A stretch of DNA of 19,837 bases from contig DLMG01000190.1 of the NCBI GenBank assembly GCA_002479245.1, forward strand, positions 1 through 19,837. The letters run 5' to 3'. Of this stretch, positions 13,238-19,822 are shown one piece after another. The notes under the pieces were generated by a model. That model ran no database searches. It had not been told where the DNA came from and saw only the letters and a program-made list of their open reading frames with translations. Origin of the DNA: Verrucomicrobia subdivision 3 bacterium UBA7542 (GTDB lineage: Bacteria > Verrucomicrobiota > Verrucomicrobiia > Limisphaerales > UBA11358). A program made the translations under genes and the position numbers. How positions within the stretch are numbered: the first letter of the stretch is position 1; each line of letters opens with the position of its first letter.

Positions 13238-13287
13238 TTTTCATTCCGCTTGTTGCTTTCTGCGCAGAGGATTTTATAGTTCGTTCG
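13238..13287. repeat. 50-bp direct repeat, copy 2 (upstream of speA)
   Basis: Partner of the 12725-12774 copy with 46 of 50 identical bases. The two copies lie 513 bp apart and bracket the VOC gene. Confidence 0.85.
13253..13280 (+). promoter_or_regulatory. Promoter-like boxes before speA
   Basis: TTGCTT (13253-13258), a 16-bp spacer and TATAGT (13275-13280). The expected start is near 13287, about 17 nt before ATG 13304. Conservation of boxes and spacing between two copies that differ around them strengthens the call. Confidence 0.55.
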
Positions 13288-13303
13288 GTTTGAATTCACT
13301 GAG

Positions 13304-15244
13304 ATGAGTAATCCAAATGACGCGGCGCAGCCGTGGGATATCGAAGCGGCGCGCACGCTTTACAACATCCAGCGCTGGGGCGCGAAGTATTTCGACATCA
13401 ACGACGCCGGACACGTTGTGGCACGGCCGCTGCAGGACGCGGGCGCGACGGTGGATTTGACGGACGTGGCCGAGGAAGCCAAGTCGCGCGGGCTGAAGTT
13501 TCCGCTGCTCATCCGGTTTCAGGACATTTTGCGGCATCGCGTCGAAGCGATCAACCAGTGCTTCCGCGATGCCATCACCGAATACAATTACCAGGGCCGG
13601 TATCGCGGCGTGTTTCCGATCAAGGTCAACCAGCTCCGCGAGGTGGTGGAGGAAATTCTCGACGCGGGCAAGCCGTTTGATTTCGGCCTCGAAGTGGGCA
13701 GCAAACCGGAGTTGTTCGCCGGGCTGGCGCTGCAAAACCAGATGGGCAGCCTCATCATTTGCAATGGTTACAAGGACGCGGAGTTCATCCGGATGGCCCT
13801 GCTCGGCATCAAGCTGGGCAAAATGGTCATCATGGTCGTTGAAAAACTGGAGGAGTTGCGGCAAATCATTTCAATTTCCAAACAGGTTGGCGTTGAACCG
13901 CTCATTGGCATCCGCACGCGGTTGTTGAGCAAGGGCGCGGGGCGCTGGGCTGGCAGCGGCGGTGAAAACGCGAAGTTTGGCCTGAGCACGGCAGAACTTT
14001 TGGAAGCAACGGAAATGTTGAAGGCGGAAAATCTGGGGCACTGTTTCAAGCTGCTGCATTTTCACATCGGTTCGCAGGTGCCGGACATTCTCACGGTGAA
14101 AAAGGCGGTGCAGGAGGCCGCGCGGCTTTACGCAAAACTGCACAAGATGGGCTTCCCGATTTCATACCTCGACGTCGGCGGCGGGCTGGGCGTGGATTAC
14201 GACGGCAGCCGGTCCGCGTTTGACAGCTCGACGAATTACACGCTGCAAGAATACACCAACGACGTGGTTTATTACATCGGCGACGTTTGCAACGCCGAAA
14301 ACGTGCCGCACCCGGACATCGTCAGTGAAAGCGGCCGCGCCATCGTCGCGCATCACAGCGTGCTGATTGTCGAGGTGTTCGGCGCGATTGAAAAAATCCG
14401 GCCCGGCGAATTTTTGAAATTCGGCGACCATGAACATCCGCTCGTCAATGAGTTGCTCGACATCAGGAAAAACCTCGCCAAACTCAACAAGCTCGAGGCT
14501 TATCACGACGCGCTCGAACGCCGCGAGGACGCGCAGCACATGTTCACGCTTGGCGTGCTGGATTTGCCCGACAAGGCGAAGATTGAGGATCTTTACTGGC
14601 AGATCGGTCGCGCCGTGGTCGAACACTACAAGGGCCACGCCTACGTGCCGGAGGAAATCCGCAAGCTCGAGGACAGCCTCAGCGATCAATACCTCTGCAA
14701 TTTCTCCGTTTTTCAATCGCTGCTCGACCACTGGGCGCTCGACCAGTTGTTTCCCATCATGCCGATTGCCCGCCTGAACGAGCGTCCCACGCGCGAAGGC
14801 ACGCTCGTGGACATCACCTGCGATTCCGACGGACAGGTCAGCAAGTTCATTGACTTGCGCGACGTGCGCGACACGCTGCCGCTGCACAAACTCAACACCA
14901 ATGGCAACGGTTTGCCTGAGCCGTATTACATCGGCTTTTTCCTGATGGGCGCGTATCAGGATATCATGGGCGACCTGCACAACTTGTTTGGCCGCGTTAA
15001 CGAGGTCCACGTTTTTCTCGAGCCCGACGAACCGACCGGCTATTACATCGAGGAAATCATCGAAGGCAACACCATCATCCAATCACTCGCAGCGGTGCAA
15101 TATGACGAAAACGAATTGAAGCGGCAAATGAAGGCGCAAATTGACGAGGCCATCAAATCCGACCGCATGAAACCGTCCGAAGCCATGCGCCTGCTCGACG
15201 ATTACGAGCGCGGCTTGAAGGCTTACACCTATTTGTCGTTTTAA
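13304..15244 (+). CDS. speA: Biosynthetic arginine decarboxylase
   Basis: SpeA is a PLP enzyme (alanine-racemase fold, group IV decarboxylase) that converts arginine to agmatine in polyamine synthesis. Its 646 residues agree with the family. The N-terminus fits well (WDIEAARTLYNIQRWG, as in other SpeA proteins). The PLP lysine is Lys107 in FPIKVNQ. Other landmarks are FDFGLEVGSKPEL, LHFHIGSQ with the PLP-phosphate/base contacts, DVGGGLGVDYDGS, and the second active-site motif TCDSDG with Cys506. The start at ATG 13304 lies about 17 nt after the predicted transcription start. No Shine-Dalgarno is evident. No other polyamine gene lies nearby in the window; the next gene is an unidentified membrane protein 42 bp on. 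Confidence 0.96.
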   Translation: MSNPNDAAQPWDIEAARTLYNIQRWGAKYFDINDAGHVVARPLQDAGATVDLTDVAEEAKSRGLKFPLLIRFQDILRHRVEAINQCFRDAITEYNYQGRYRGVFPIKVNQLREVVEEILDAGKPFDFGLEVGSKPELFAGLALQNQMGSLIICNGYKDAEFIRMALLGIKLGKMVIMVVEKLEELRQIISISKQVGVEPLIGIRTRLLSKGAGRWAGSGGENAKFGLSTAELLEATEMLKAENLGHCFKLLHFHIGSQVPDILTVKKAVQEAARLYAKLHKMGFPISYLDVGGGLGVDYDGSRSAFDSSTNYTLQEYTNDVVYYIGDVCNAENVPHPDIVSESGRAIVAHHSVLIVEVFGAIEKIRPGEFLKFGDHEHPLVNELLDIRKNLAKLNKLEAYHDALERREDAQHMFTLGVLDLPDKAKIEDLYWQIGRAVVEHYKGHAYVPEEIRKLEDSLSDQYLCNFSVFQSLLDHWALDQLFPIMPIARLNERPTREGTLVDITCDSDGQVSKFIDLRDVRDTLPLHKLNTNGNGLPEPYYIGFFLMGAYQDIMGDLHNLFGRVNEVHVFLEPDEPTGYYIEEIIEGNTIIQSLAAVQYDENELKRQMKAQIDEAIKSDRMKPSEAMRLLDDYERGLKAYTYLSF

Positions 15245-15275
15245 GGCGGCGGAGAAAATTGTCGGAATGTCAAAC

Positions 15276-15320
15276 CCGAGACCCATTTGACCGAGACCCG
15301 AAATCCAGGAACCGAGACCC
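15276..15320. repeat. CCGAGACCC micro-repeat
   Basis: Three copies of CCGAGACCC (15276-15284, 15291-15299, 15312-15320), two of them followed by GAAA, lie between speA and the membrane protein. They extend into that protein's reading frame, coding TETRNPGTETRN. Confidence 0.75.
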
Positions 15321-15991
15321 GAAACGAAGCCGAACTGCTTCGCTCGCTCGGACGGCTGGCGCGCGGGCTTTCCGCTTTGTTTTGGGGATTGCCGGCGTCG
15401 CTGGTCATTTGCGCGGAAACGGCGCGCGCCGACTGGCTCAGGCCGCTGGGCATTGTTCCCGTGCTGGCCGGCACCGGTTTGTTGCTCTACGGCCTCTGGC
15501 AAATGAGCGATTTCCAAAAACAGGAACGCCCCTGGCGCAACGCCCTCGATCGCGCGAAACTCCCCGGCCTCGTCAATTTCGGCCTTTGCCCGTTTCTTTA
15601 CTGGCAAGATAAAATGCCGGAACAACCTTTTTTCAATGCGGCGGTTATTGTGCTCGTTCTGTCGGCGCTGCTTTTCTTGTTCAATTTGAACGTTGTCCTC
15701 AAACAACTCGGCGCGATGCTGCCGGACGAGACGCTCCGCCATGAAACGCGCCTGTTCACCACCCTCAACCGCTGGTTGCTCGTTGGCCTTTTGTTTCTCG
15801 GCATGGGCTACGTCTTTTTCCTGCACTCCCCGCGATTGCAGTTGACGCTCGGCGATTCTTCCTACTGGTTGGATCGTTTCAGCTTTTTTGGGCTGACGTT
15901 TTTCGCGCTGCTGCCGCTGGCCATGACCATGGCGCTGCTCTGGAAAACCAAGCAGGTCATCCTCGACAGCGTTTTCGGCACGCGCCATTGA
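15287..15991 (+). CDS. Small integral membrane protein, function unknown
   Basis: The 234-residue frame has about five to six hydrophobic helices: LSALFWGLPASLVIC, LGIVPVLAGTGLLLYGLW, a short one near VNFGLCPFLYW, AAVIVLVLSALLFLFNL, LLVGLLFLGMGYVFFL and FFGLTFFALLPLAMTMALL. No family is recognised. The only start codon before the helices is TTG 15287; the frame is otherwise open back to the in-frame speA stop. The first ~15 residues come from the CCGAGACCC micro-repeat, so either the repeat invaded the 5' end or the real start is an internal non-ATG codon. It follows speA by 42 bp without a visible terminator and may be cotranscribed. Confidence 0.7.
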   Translation: MTETRNPGTETRNEAELLRSLGRLARGLSALFWGLPASLVICAETARADWLRPLGIVPVLAGTGLLLYGLWQMSDFQKQERPWRNALDRAKLPGLVNFGLCPFLYWQDKMPEQPFFNAAVIVLVLSALLFLFNLNVVLKQLGAMLPDETLRHETRLFTTLNRWLLVGLLFLGMGYVFFLHSPRLQLTLGDSSYWLDRFSFFGLTFFALLPLAMTMALLWKTKQVILDSVFGTRH

Positions 15992-16000
15992 TCCGGGTTT

Positions 16001-16299
16001 GAACAACAAAGAAACCAGGCAGCAAAGAAGAAAATTCATGCCCCTCAAACTGGGGTGCATTCCAAATTTTGAGTAACGGCCGGAGCATCTCATTAGCACC
16101 GGGCTTCAGCCCGGTGATGGCGGTTGAAAACGGATAACGAGCCGTTTCAACGGCTTTTTCAAACGGCAACTTGAACCCGGTGAAACGGGTGGAGGATTGC
16201 AACGACCGGGATCACCCGGCTGAAGCCGGGGGCTAATGAGAGTTGTCTGGAAAGTAAGATGCATTCCAACAACTTCGTTTCTTGGTTCCTTTGTTGTTC
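16001..16299. repeat. Nested inverted-repeat element in the 346-bp gap before the aminotransferase
   Basis: The gap 15992-16337 is gene-free and almost filled by nested symmetry. The outermost pair is GAACAACAAAGAAACC (16001-16016) against the complement of 16284-16299, 15 of 16 matching. Inside are a CCCCTCAAACTGGGG segment, a GCATTCCA motif present on both sides in direct orientation, and the REP-like pair at 16089-16240. The open frames through it on both strands look like repeat translations, not genes. Confidence 0.6.
16089..16240. repeat. REP-like inverted pair with internal hairpins
   Basis: The 30-nt ends (16089-16118 and 16211-16240) are inverted copies with 27 of 30 matching. Both begin CTCATTAGC and contain a 6-bp stem closed by a TTCA loop. 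Two of the three differences fall at partner positions in that stem, exchanging a G-C for a C-G pair. The interior holds further hairpins: AGCCGTT/AACGGCT (16140-16155), GCCGTTT/AAACGGC (16141-16167) and ACCCG/CGGGT (16175-16190). The layout is like a bacterial interspersed mosaic element or a small non-autonomous element; no RAYT transposase is in the window. Confidence 0.75.
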
Positions 16300-16337
16300 C
16301 GTTTGCCGGCTTTTATTACCATCGCATTCCTTTTCAC

Positions 16338-17687
16338 ATGAAACCGCAGGTTTTGTCAAAAATGGGCCGACGCACCACCGAGCCGCCCATCTCGTGGCTC
16401 ATGCATGCGGCACTTTCACGGCCCAAACTGATTTCACTCGCCGCCGGCTTCACCGACAACACCGCATTGCCCGTTGCCGAAGCGCGCACCGCGTTGAACC
16501 AGGTTTTGCGCTCGCCTAAAACCGGCCAGCCCGCGTTGCAATACGGCATCACGGCCGGTGATCTGGCGCTGCGCAAACTGACGGCGGCGCATTTGCGGAA
16601 ACTTGATTTTCAAGCCGTCGTCTCCTCCTCGTTCTCGTCCTCGTCCCTCGTCCTCGAACTCAAATCGAGGACGAGAACGAGAACGAAGGACGAGGACGAA
16701 AAAATATATTCCCCCGAACGCCTGCTCATCACCAGCGGCTCGCAGCAATTGCTTTACCTGACCGCCGAGGCGTTGTGCAACGAAGGCGACAGCGTGCTGG
16801 TGGAAGACCCGACCTATTTTGTTTTTCTGGGCATCCTTCAAAGCCGCGGCCTGCGCGCGCGCGCCGTGCGGCTCGAGCGCGACGGCCTCGACCTCGCGCA
16901 CCTGGAACGCGTTTTGCAATCACTCAAACGCAGCGGCGAATTGCGCCGCGTCAAATTGTTTTACCTTGTCAGCTATTTCCAAAATCCGACCGGCGTCACG
17001 ACCAGCTTCGGGAAAAAGTGCGGCCTCCTGAAGCTGTTGAAAAAGTTCGAGCGCGCGGCCGGGCATCCGATTTACCTGCTCGAAGATGCGGCGTATCGCG
17101 GATTGCGTTTCGCCGGCAATGATGTGCCATCGGCATTGGCCGTGCCCGGCGCGGCGGAGCGTGTGATTTACGCGGGCACCTTCAGCAAGCCGTTTGCGAC
17201 CGGCGTGCGCGTGGGCTACGGCATTTTGCCCAAGCCGCTGTTCACGGCAATGAAGCACATCAAAGGCAACCACGATTTCGGCACGTCCAACCTGCTGCAA
17301 CATCTCGTCGCCCGCGCCCTGGCATCGGGAATTTACGGACGGCATGTCGCGCGGCTGCAAAAGCGTTACGCGCAAAAGGCGCGCGTGATGAAGCTGGCGA
17401 TTAAAAAACATTTTCCGTCCGCCGTCGAATGGTGGGAACCGGAGGGCGGACTTTATTTCTGGGCGCGGCTGCCGCGCGGGTTGGCAACGGGCATGAAATC
17501 AAAAGTTTTCTCAACCGCGCTGAAAAACGATGTACTCTACGTGCCGGGCGAACTTTGTTACGCGGACGACCCGGCGCGGCGCAAACCGAATCACGAAATG
17601 CGCATCAGCTTCGGCAGCGCCAGCGAGAAAGACATCCGCGAAGGCATCAAACGGCTGGGCAATGTGTTGCGGAAACTATTGAAGTAA
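16338..17687 (+). CDS. PLP-dependent aminotransferase, class I/II (MocR-domain/LysN-like)
   Basis: The 449-residue fold-type I aminotransferase has ITSGSQQLLYL (cofactor phosphate region), VLVEDPTYFVFLG, the YFQNPTGV motif with the conserved Asn, LLEDAAYRGLRF, the Schiff-base lysine Lys284 in GTFSKPFATGVRVGYG, and a C-terminal MRISFG with the substrate-carboxylate Arg. This matches 2-aminoadipate or aromatic/branched-chain aminotransferases without a DNA-binding domain; the substrate is not assignable. Start ATG 16338 is preferred because the frame upstream (to 16236) is repeat sequence. Residues about 95-121 are a Ser- then Arg/Thr/Asp/Glu-rich insertion encoded by a palindromic micro-repeat, placed just before the PERLLITSGSQQ segment. 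The frame is intact and the catalytic residues remain. Confidence 0.88.
   Translation: MKPQVLSKMGRRTTEPPISWLMHAALSRPKLISLAAGFTDNTALPVAEARTALNQVLRSPKTGQPALQYGITAGDLALRKLTAAHLRKLDFQAVVSSSFSSSSLVLELKSRTRTRTKDEDEKIYSPERLLITSGSQQLLYLTAEALCNEGDSVLVEDPTYFVFLGILQSRGLRARAVRLERDGLDLAHLERVLQSLKRSGELRRVKLFYLVSYFQNPTGVTTSFGKKCGLLKLLKKFERAAGHPIYLLEDAAYRGLRFAGNDVPSALAVPGAAERVIYAGTFSKPFATGVRVGYGILPKPLFTAMKHIKGNHDFGTSNLLQHLVARALASGIYGRHVARLQKRYAQKARVMKLAIKKHFPSAVEWWEPEGGLYFWARLPRGLATGMKSKVFSTALKNDVLYVPGELCYADDPARRKPNHEMRISFGSASEKDIREGIKRLGNVLRKLLK
16622..16700. repeat. Palindromic TCCTCG/CGAGGA micro-repeat inside the aminotransferase gene
   Basis: A pyrimidine tract of TCCTCG, TTCTCG and TCGTCC units is followed by its purine complement, forming a hairpin with a perfect 11-bp core stem (16647-16657 with 16665-16675) and a 7-nt loop. 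It is read in frame as SSSFSSSSLVLELKSRTRTR and on. The pyrimidine arm matches the tract at 3023-3056. Confidence 0.85.
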
Positions 17688-17713
17688 AAAACAGTCCAAT
17701 CAAGGGTTAAGCC

Positions 17714-18199
17714 TCATAAGTCAAATCCCGCCTCTTTCAAAAAATCTTCTCGCTCTTTAGGTGACATCCTTTCGTAGAAATATCTTATCGTATAACCTCC
17801 GACGAGCCTCTTCCCATCGATGAATTTCCAGTCGCTGATTTCCGAGATATTCAAGGAAACCTTTTGTCCAATCTTTACTTCGCGGGTTTCTTCTGCCTCG
17901 TTTGCAACCACACCATTCAAAGCTCCGTTGTTCTCTTCTAAAACCTTTATCCACAGATGCTCTACCTCGCCAGAGGGTGTCGGATACGGCTTCTTAACAT
18001 AAAAATCTTTTGTGCCAGGTTTCTGATCGTGAAATGCTTGGATAAATTCACTAGACGTAGCCTTGGCTTTCGCTATGGCTGCGGCCATCGCAGCGTCATC
18101 CGATGAGACATGCGTATAATTGCTGCCTTCTTTGCTATGGGAGCAGCCCGAAAACGCGAGTAATGAAATCGAAACGACTTTTGTAACTAACAAGCGCAT
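17714..18199 (-). CDS. DUF2314 (YegJ-like) lipoprotein
   Basis: The 161-residue protein begins with a lipoprotein signal: MRLLVTKVVSISLLAFSGCS, with the lipidated Cys at residue 19. The mature part contains DDAAMAAAIAKAKATSSEFI, VEHLWIKV, NGVVANEAEE and an ISDWKFIDG...GGYTIR stretch, which match DUF2314, the domain of E. coli YegJ; its function is unknown. The start at 18197-18199 is chosen because it places the signal peptide at the N-terminus; the frame reaches back to 18244 with a poor signal. Composition is low GC (about 41% over 17761-17880 by hand count), much lower than most neighbours, suggesting recent acquisition. It converges with the aminotransferase; no terminator hairpin is seen between them. 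Confidence 0.82.
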   Translation of the reverse strand: MRLLVTKVVSISLLAFSGCSHSKEGSNYTHVSSDDAAMAAAIAKAKATSSEFIQAFHDQKPGTKDFYVKKPYPTPSGEVEHLWIKVLEENNGALNGVVANEAEETREVKIGQKVSLNISEISDWKFIDGKRLVGGYTIRYFYERMSPKEREDFLKEAGFDL

Positions 18200-18286
18200 A
18201 TGCTGACTCAAATTTAGATGGCAATTGCGGTTATCTCTTTTCAAAATTGATTTTGCGCTCCCCTCAAACTTTATGTTTAGCGCGAA

Positions 18287-18631
18287 TCACCCCGGTGGCC
18301 AGGCCATGCGACGACCGCCAAGGATGTGAACGTGCAGGTGCGGCACGCTCTCACCGCCATCCTTGCCGTTGTTGATGACCAGCCGGTAGCCGCCTTCGTT
18401 CAACCCCAGTTTGCCGGCAATTTCGGCGGCTTTCAGAAGGAGATGACCGAGCAGCGGCTGGTCTTCCGCCCCGGCCTCGGCCAGGCGCGGAATGACCTTT
18501 TTGGGAATGACCAAAACATGCTTCGGCGCCTGGGGATTGATGTCGCGCAGCGCAAAGACCAAATCGTCTTCGTAAATAATGGTCGCCGGAATTTCGCGGG
18601 CGATGATTTTTTCAAAAAGTGTTTTACTCAT
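18287..18631 (-). CDS. HIT-family (histidine triad) nucleotide-binding protein, HINT branch
   Basis: The 114-residue protein is full length for the HINT branch of the histidine triad superfamily. The N-terminus MSKTLFEKIIAREIPATIIY and the segment DINPQAPKHVLVIPKK are typical. The active-site triad is VPHLHVHILGG with His98, His100 and His102; the nucleophile is expected to be the middle or last of these by family numbering. NNGKDGGESVPH is the conserved phosphate-side loop. HINT proteins hydrolyse purine nucleoside phosphoramidates and adenylated lysine in the cytoplasm. It lies 87 bp upstream of the lipoprotein gene on the same strand, with a stretch of dispersed repeats between its start and the preceding hypothetical gene. 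Confidence 0.95.
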   Translation of the reverse strand: MSKTLFEKIIAREIPATIIYEDDLVFALRDINPQAPKHVLVIPKKVIPRLAEAGAEDQPLLGHLLLKAAEIAGKLGLNEGGYRLVINNGKDGGESVPHLHVHILGGRRMAWPPG

Positions 18632-18642
18632 GTTTTAATTTA

Positions 18643-18670
18643 GACACGGATTGCACGGATTTTCACGAAT
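18643..18670. repeat. ACACGGATTGCACGGAT micro-repeat
   Basis: Related units CACGGATT, CACGGATTT and CACGAAT follow in direct repeat just upstream of the HIT gene. The pattern is of the dispersed low-complexity type. Confidence 0.6.
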
Positions 18671-18679
18671 AGATTTCAA

Positions 18680-18730
18680 CCCCTCACCCGGCCTTCGGCC
18701 ACCCTCTCCCCGTTTGGCGGGGCGAGGGGC
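18680..18730. repeat. CCCTCACCCGGCC...GGGGCGAGGG palindromic repeat
   Basis: The element opens with CCCTC (18681-18685) and closes with GAGGG (18724-18728). Inside are the hairpins GGCC-TTC-GGCC and CCCC-GTTTGGC-GGGG. The sequence resembles a dispersed repeat common in several bacterial groups, which yields spurious 'GEGGRRPGEG'-type peptides on its minus strand. Confidence 0.7.
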
Positions 18731-18749
18731 GCGTTTATTAAATTCTTTT

Positions 18750-18771
18750 GCCTGACTGATGCCTGACTGAT
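18750..18771. repeat. 11-bp perfect tandem duplication
   Basis: GCCTGACTGAT occurs twice head to tail. It lies between the palindromic repeat and the end of the hypothetical gene downstream of nrdR. Confidence 0.8.
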
Positions 18772-18812
18772 TGCGGACGCCGCAACGCGGCGCTCGCCCC
18801 TCCGAAAATTGT

Positions 18813-19370
18813 TTATTCCACCACCAATGCGCAATCGCCTTGCTCCGTTTCGGCAGTAAGGCAGCGGCGGAGGTATTCGACGATGTGGTCCTGCAATTTT
18901 TCGCAACGGACACTCCAGCGTTGCGCGCCGGTGAGCTGCTTGACGCAGCCGCGCAGTCCGCAAAAGCGCAAAACGCGCGGCGACTGGCGGAGTTGGGCGC
19001 GAAGTTCGTCGCGCAGTCGCGGGAAAAAGAAAAGTTCGAGACTGTCGGCGGATTCGCGCGCGAACAGACAAAGGTCGGTTTCGACAATTTCCCGCGAGCG
19101 GCTTTCCAGCGCGCCGGCGCGGAAGACAAAGCCGAGCTTGCGCAGAACTTTTTCCAAGGCGCCGGCGAATTCGCCAATGGTGACCGTTTCGCGTTCCAGT
19201 TCGTTTTTGAAATAGTGGAAGACGGACGCAGTGGCGTGGCTCAACACTTCCGGGTCGAGCAAACCCTCGGCGTTGCCGGTGAGTTCCACGGAAATCATTT
19301 CCACCGAGCACGGGACGCTTTCGCCGCTGGATAGTTGGAAGAGCAGGCAATCGGATTGGAGCGCGATCAT
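18813..19370 (-). CDS. Conserved-looking hypothetical protein cotranscribed with nrdR
   Basis: The 185-residue frame starts at ATG 19368-19370, overlapping the nrdR TGA by four bases (ATGA), which implies translational coupling. I do not recognise the family. The N-terminal half is mixed alpha/beta (a CLLFQLSSGESVPCSVEMIS segment, then LLDPEVLSHATASVFHYFKNEL); the middle is helix-rich (TIGEFAGALEKVLRKLGF). The second half is rich in Arg, Leu and Cys (RVLRFCGLRGCVKQL, then WSVRCEKLQDHIVEYLRRCL). No signal peptide or membrane helix is visible, so it is probably cytoplasmic. Cysteines are spaced irregularly and do not form an obvious zinc site. A link to ribonucleotide reductase control is only positional. 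Confidence 0.75.
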   Translation of the reverse strand: MIALQSDCLLFQLSSGESVPCSVEMISVELTGNAEGLLDPEVLSHATASVFHYFKNELERETVTIGEFAGALEKVLRKLGFVFRAGALESRSREIVETDLCLFARESADSLELFFFPRLRDELRAQLRQSPRVLRFCGLRGCVKQLTGAQRWSVRCEKLQDHIVEYLRRCLTAETEQGDCALVVE

Positions 19371-19822
19371 TGCTTGGCCTCCAGTTTTTTGACTTCGTGA
19401 ACGAAGTCGGTGGCTTCCTGAAACCGGCGATAGACACTGGCAAAACGCACGTAGGCGACTTTATCAATGTCGCGCAGCCCATCCACAACCATTTTGCCGA
19501 TGAACTCGGCGGGCACTTCGCCCTCGAATTTGCCGGTCACTGCGGCGACGATGTGGTCCACCAAATCTTCCATGACTTGCGGACTGACGGGGCGCTTCTG
19601 ACAGGCTTTTTTGATGCCGGATAAAAGTTTTTCGCGTGTAAATTCCTCATGCCGCCCATCGCGCTTGAGCACCAACAAGCCTTCACGTTCGACCTCCTCG
19701 TAGGTGGTGAAACGATGGTTGCACTTGGAACACTCGCGGCGGCGGCGAATTGTGGCTCCTTCACGCGACGCGCGCGAATCAATGACTTTGTCTTCCTGAC
19801 AGCCGCACTTGGGACAACGCAT
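19367..19822 (-). CDS. nrdR: Transcriptional repressor NrdR
   Basis: NrdR represses ribonucleotide reductase genes in response to ATP/dATP. The 151-residue protein is of standard length. The N-terminal zinc ribbon has Cys3, Cys6, Cys31 and Cys34 (MRCPKCGCQ and ECSKCNHRF) with the basic stretch TIRRRRE between them. The ATP-cone follows from about residue 48: LLVLKRDGRHEEFTREKLLSGI, ending with the conserved DIDKVAYVRFASVYRRF. The start is ATG at 19820-19822, near the window edge, so its promoter is barely covered and no NrdR box can be checked. It is followed with a 4-bp overlap by the hypothetical gene. Confidence 0.97.
   Translation of the reverse strand: MRCPKCGCQEDKVIDSRASREGATIRRRRECSKCNHRFTTYEEVEREGLLVLKRDGRHEEFTREKLLSGIKKACQKRPVSPQVMEDLVDHIVAAVTGKFEGEVPAEFIGKMVVDGLRDIDKVAYVRFASVYRRFQEATDFVHEVKKLEAKQ

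Noticed and set aside
14162..15082. A 306-codon open frame on the minus strand
   Set aside because: It is antisense to speA, which is certain from its motifs; the frame has no family features.
15083..16099. A 338-codon open frame on the minus strand
   Set aside because: It covers the end of speA, the membrane protein and part of the repeat in antisense; composition is Gln/Glu/Arg-rich without motifs.
15957..16202. A short minus-strand frame reading STRFTGFKLPFEKAVETA
   Set aside because: It is a translation of the REP-like repeat and its hairpins; such frames are a known kind of false gene call.
16622..16700. CRISPR-like or phage repeat
   Set aside because: The units are 6-bp degenerate hexamers without spacers of constant length, so it is not a CRISPR array.
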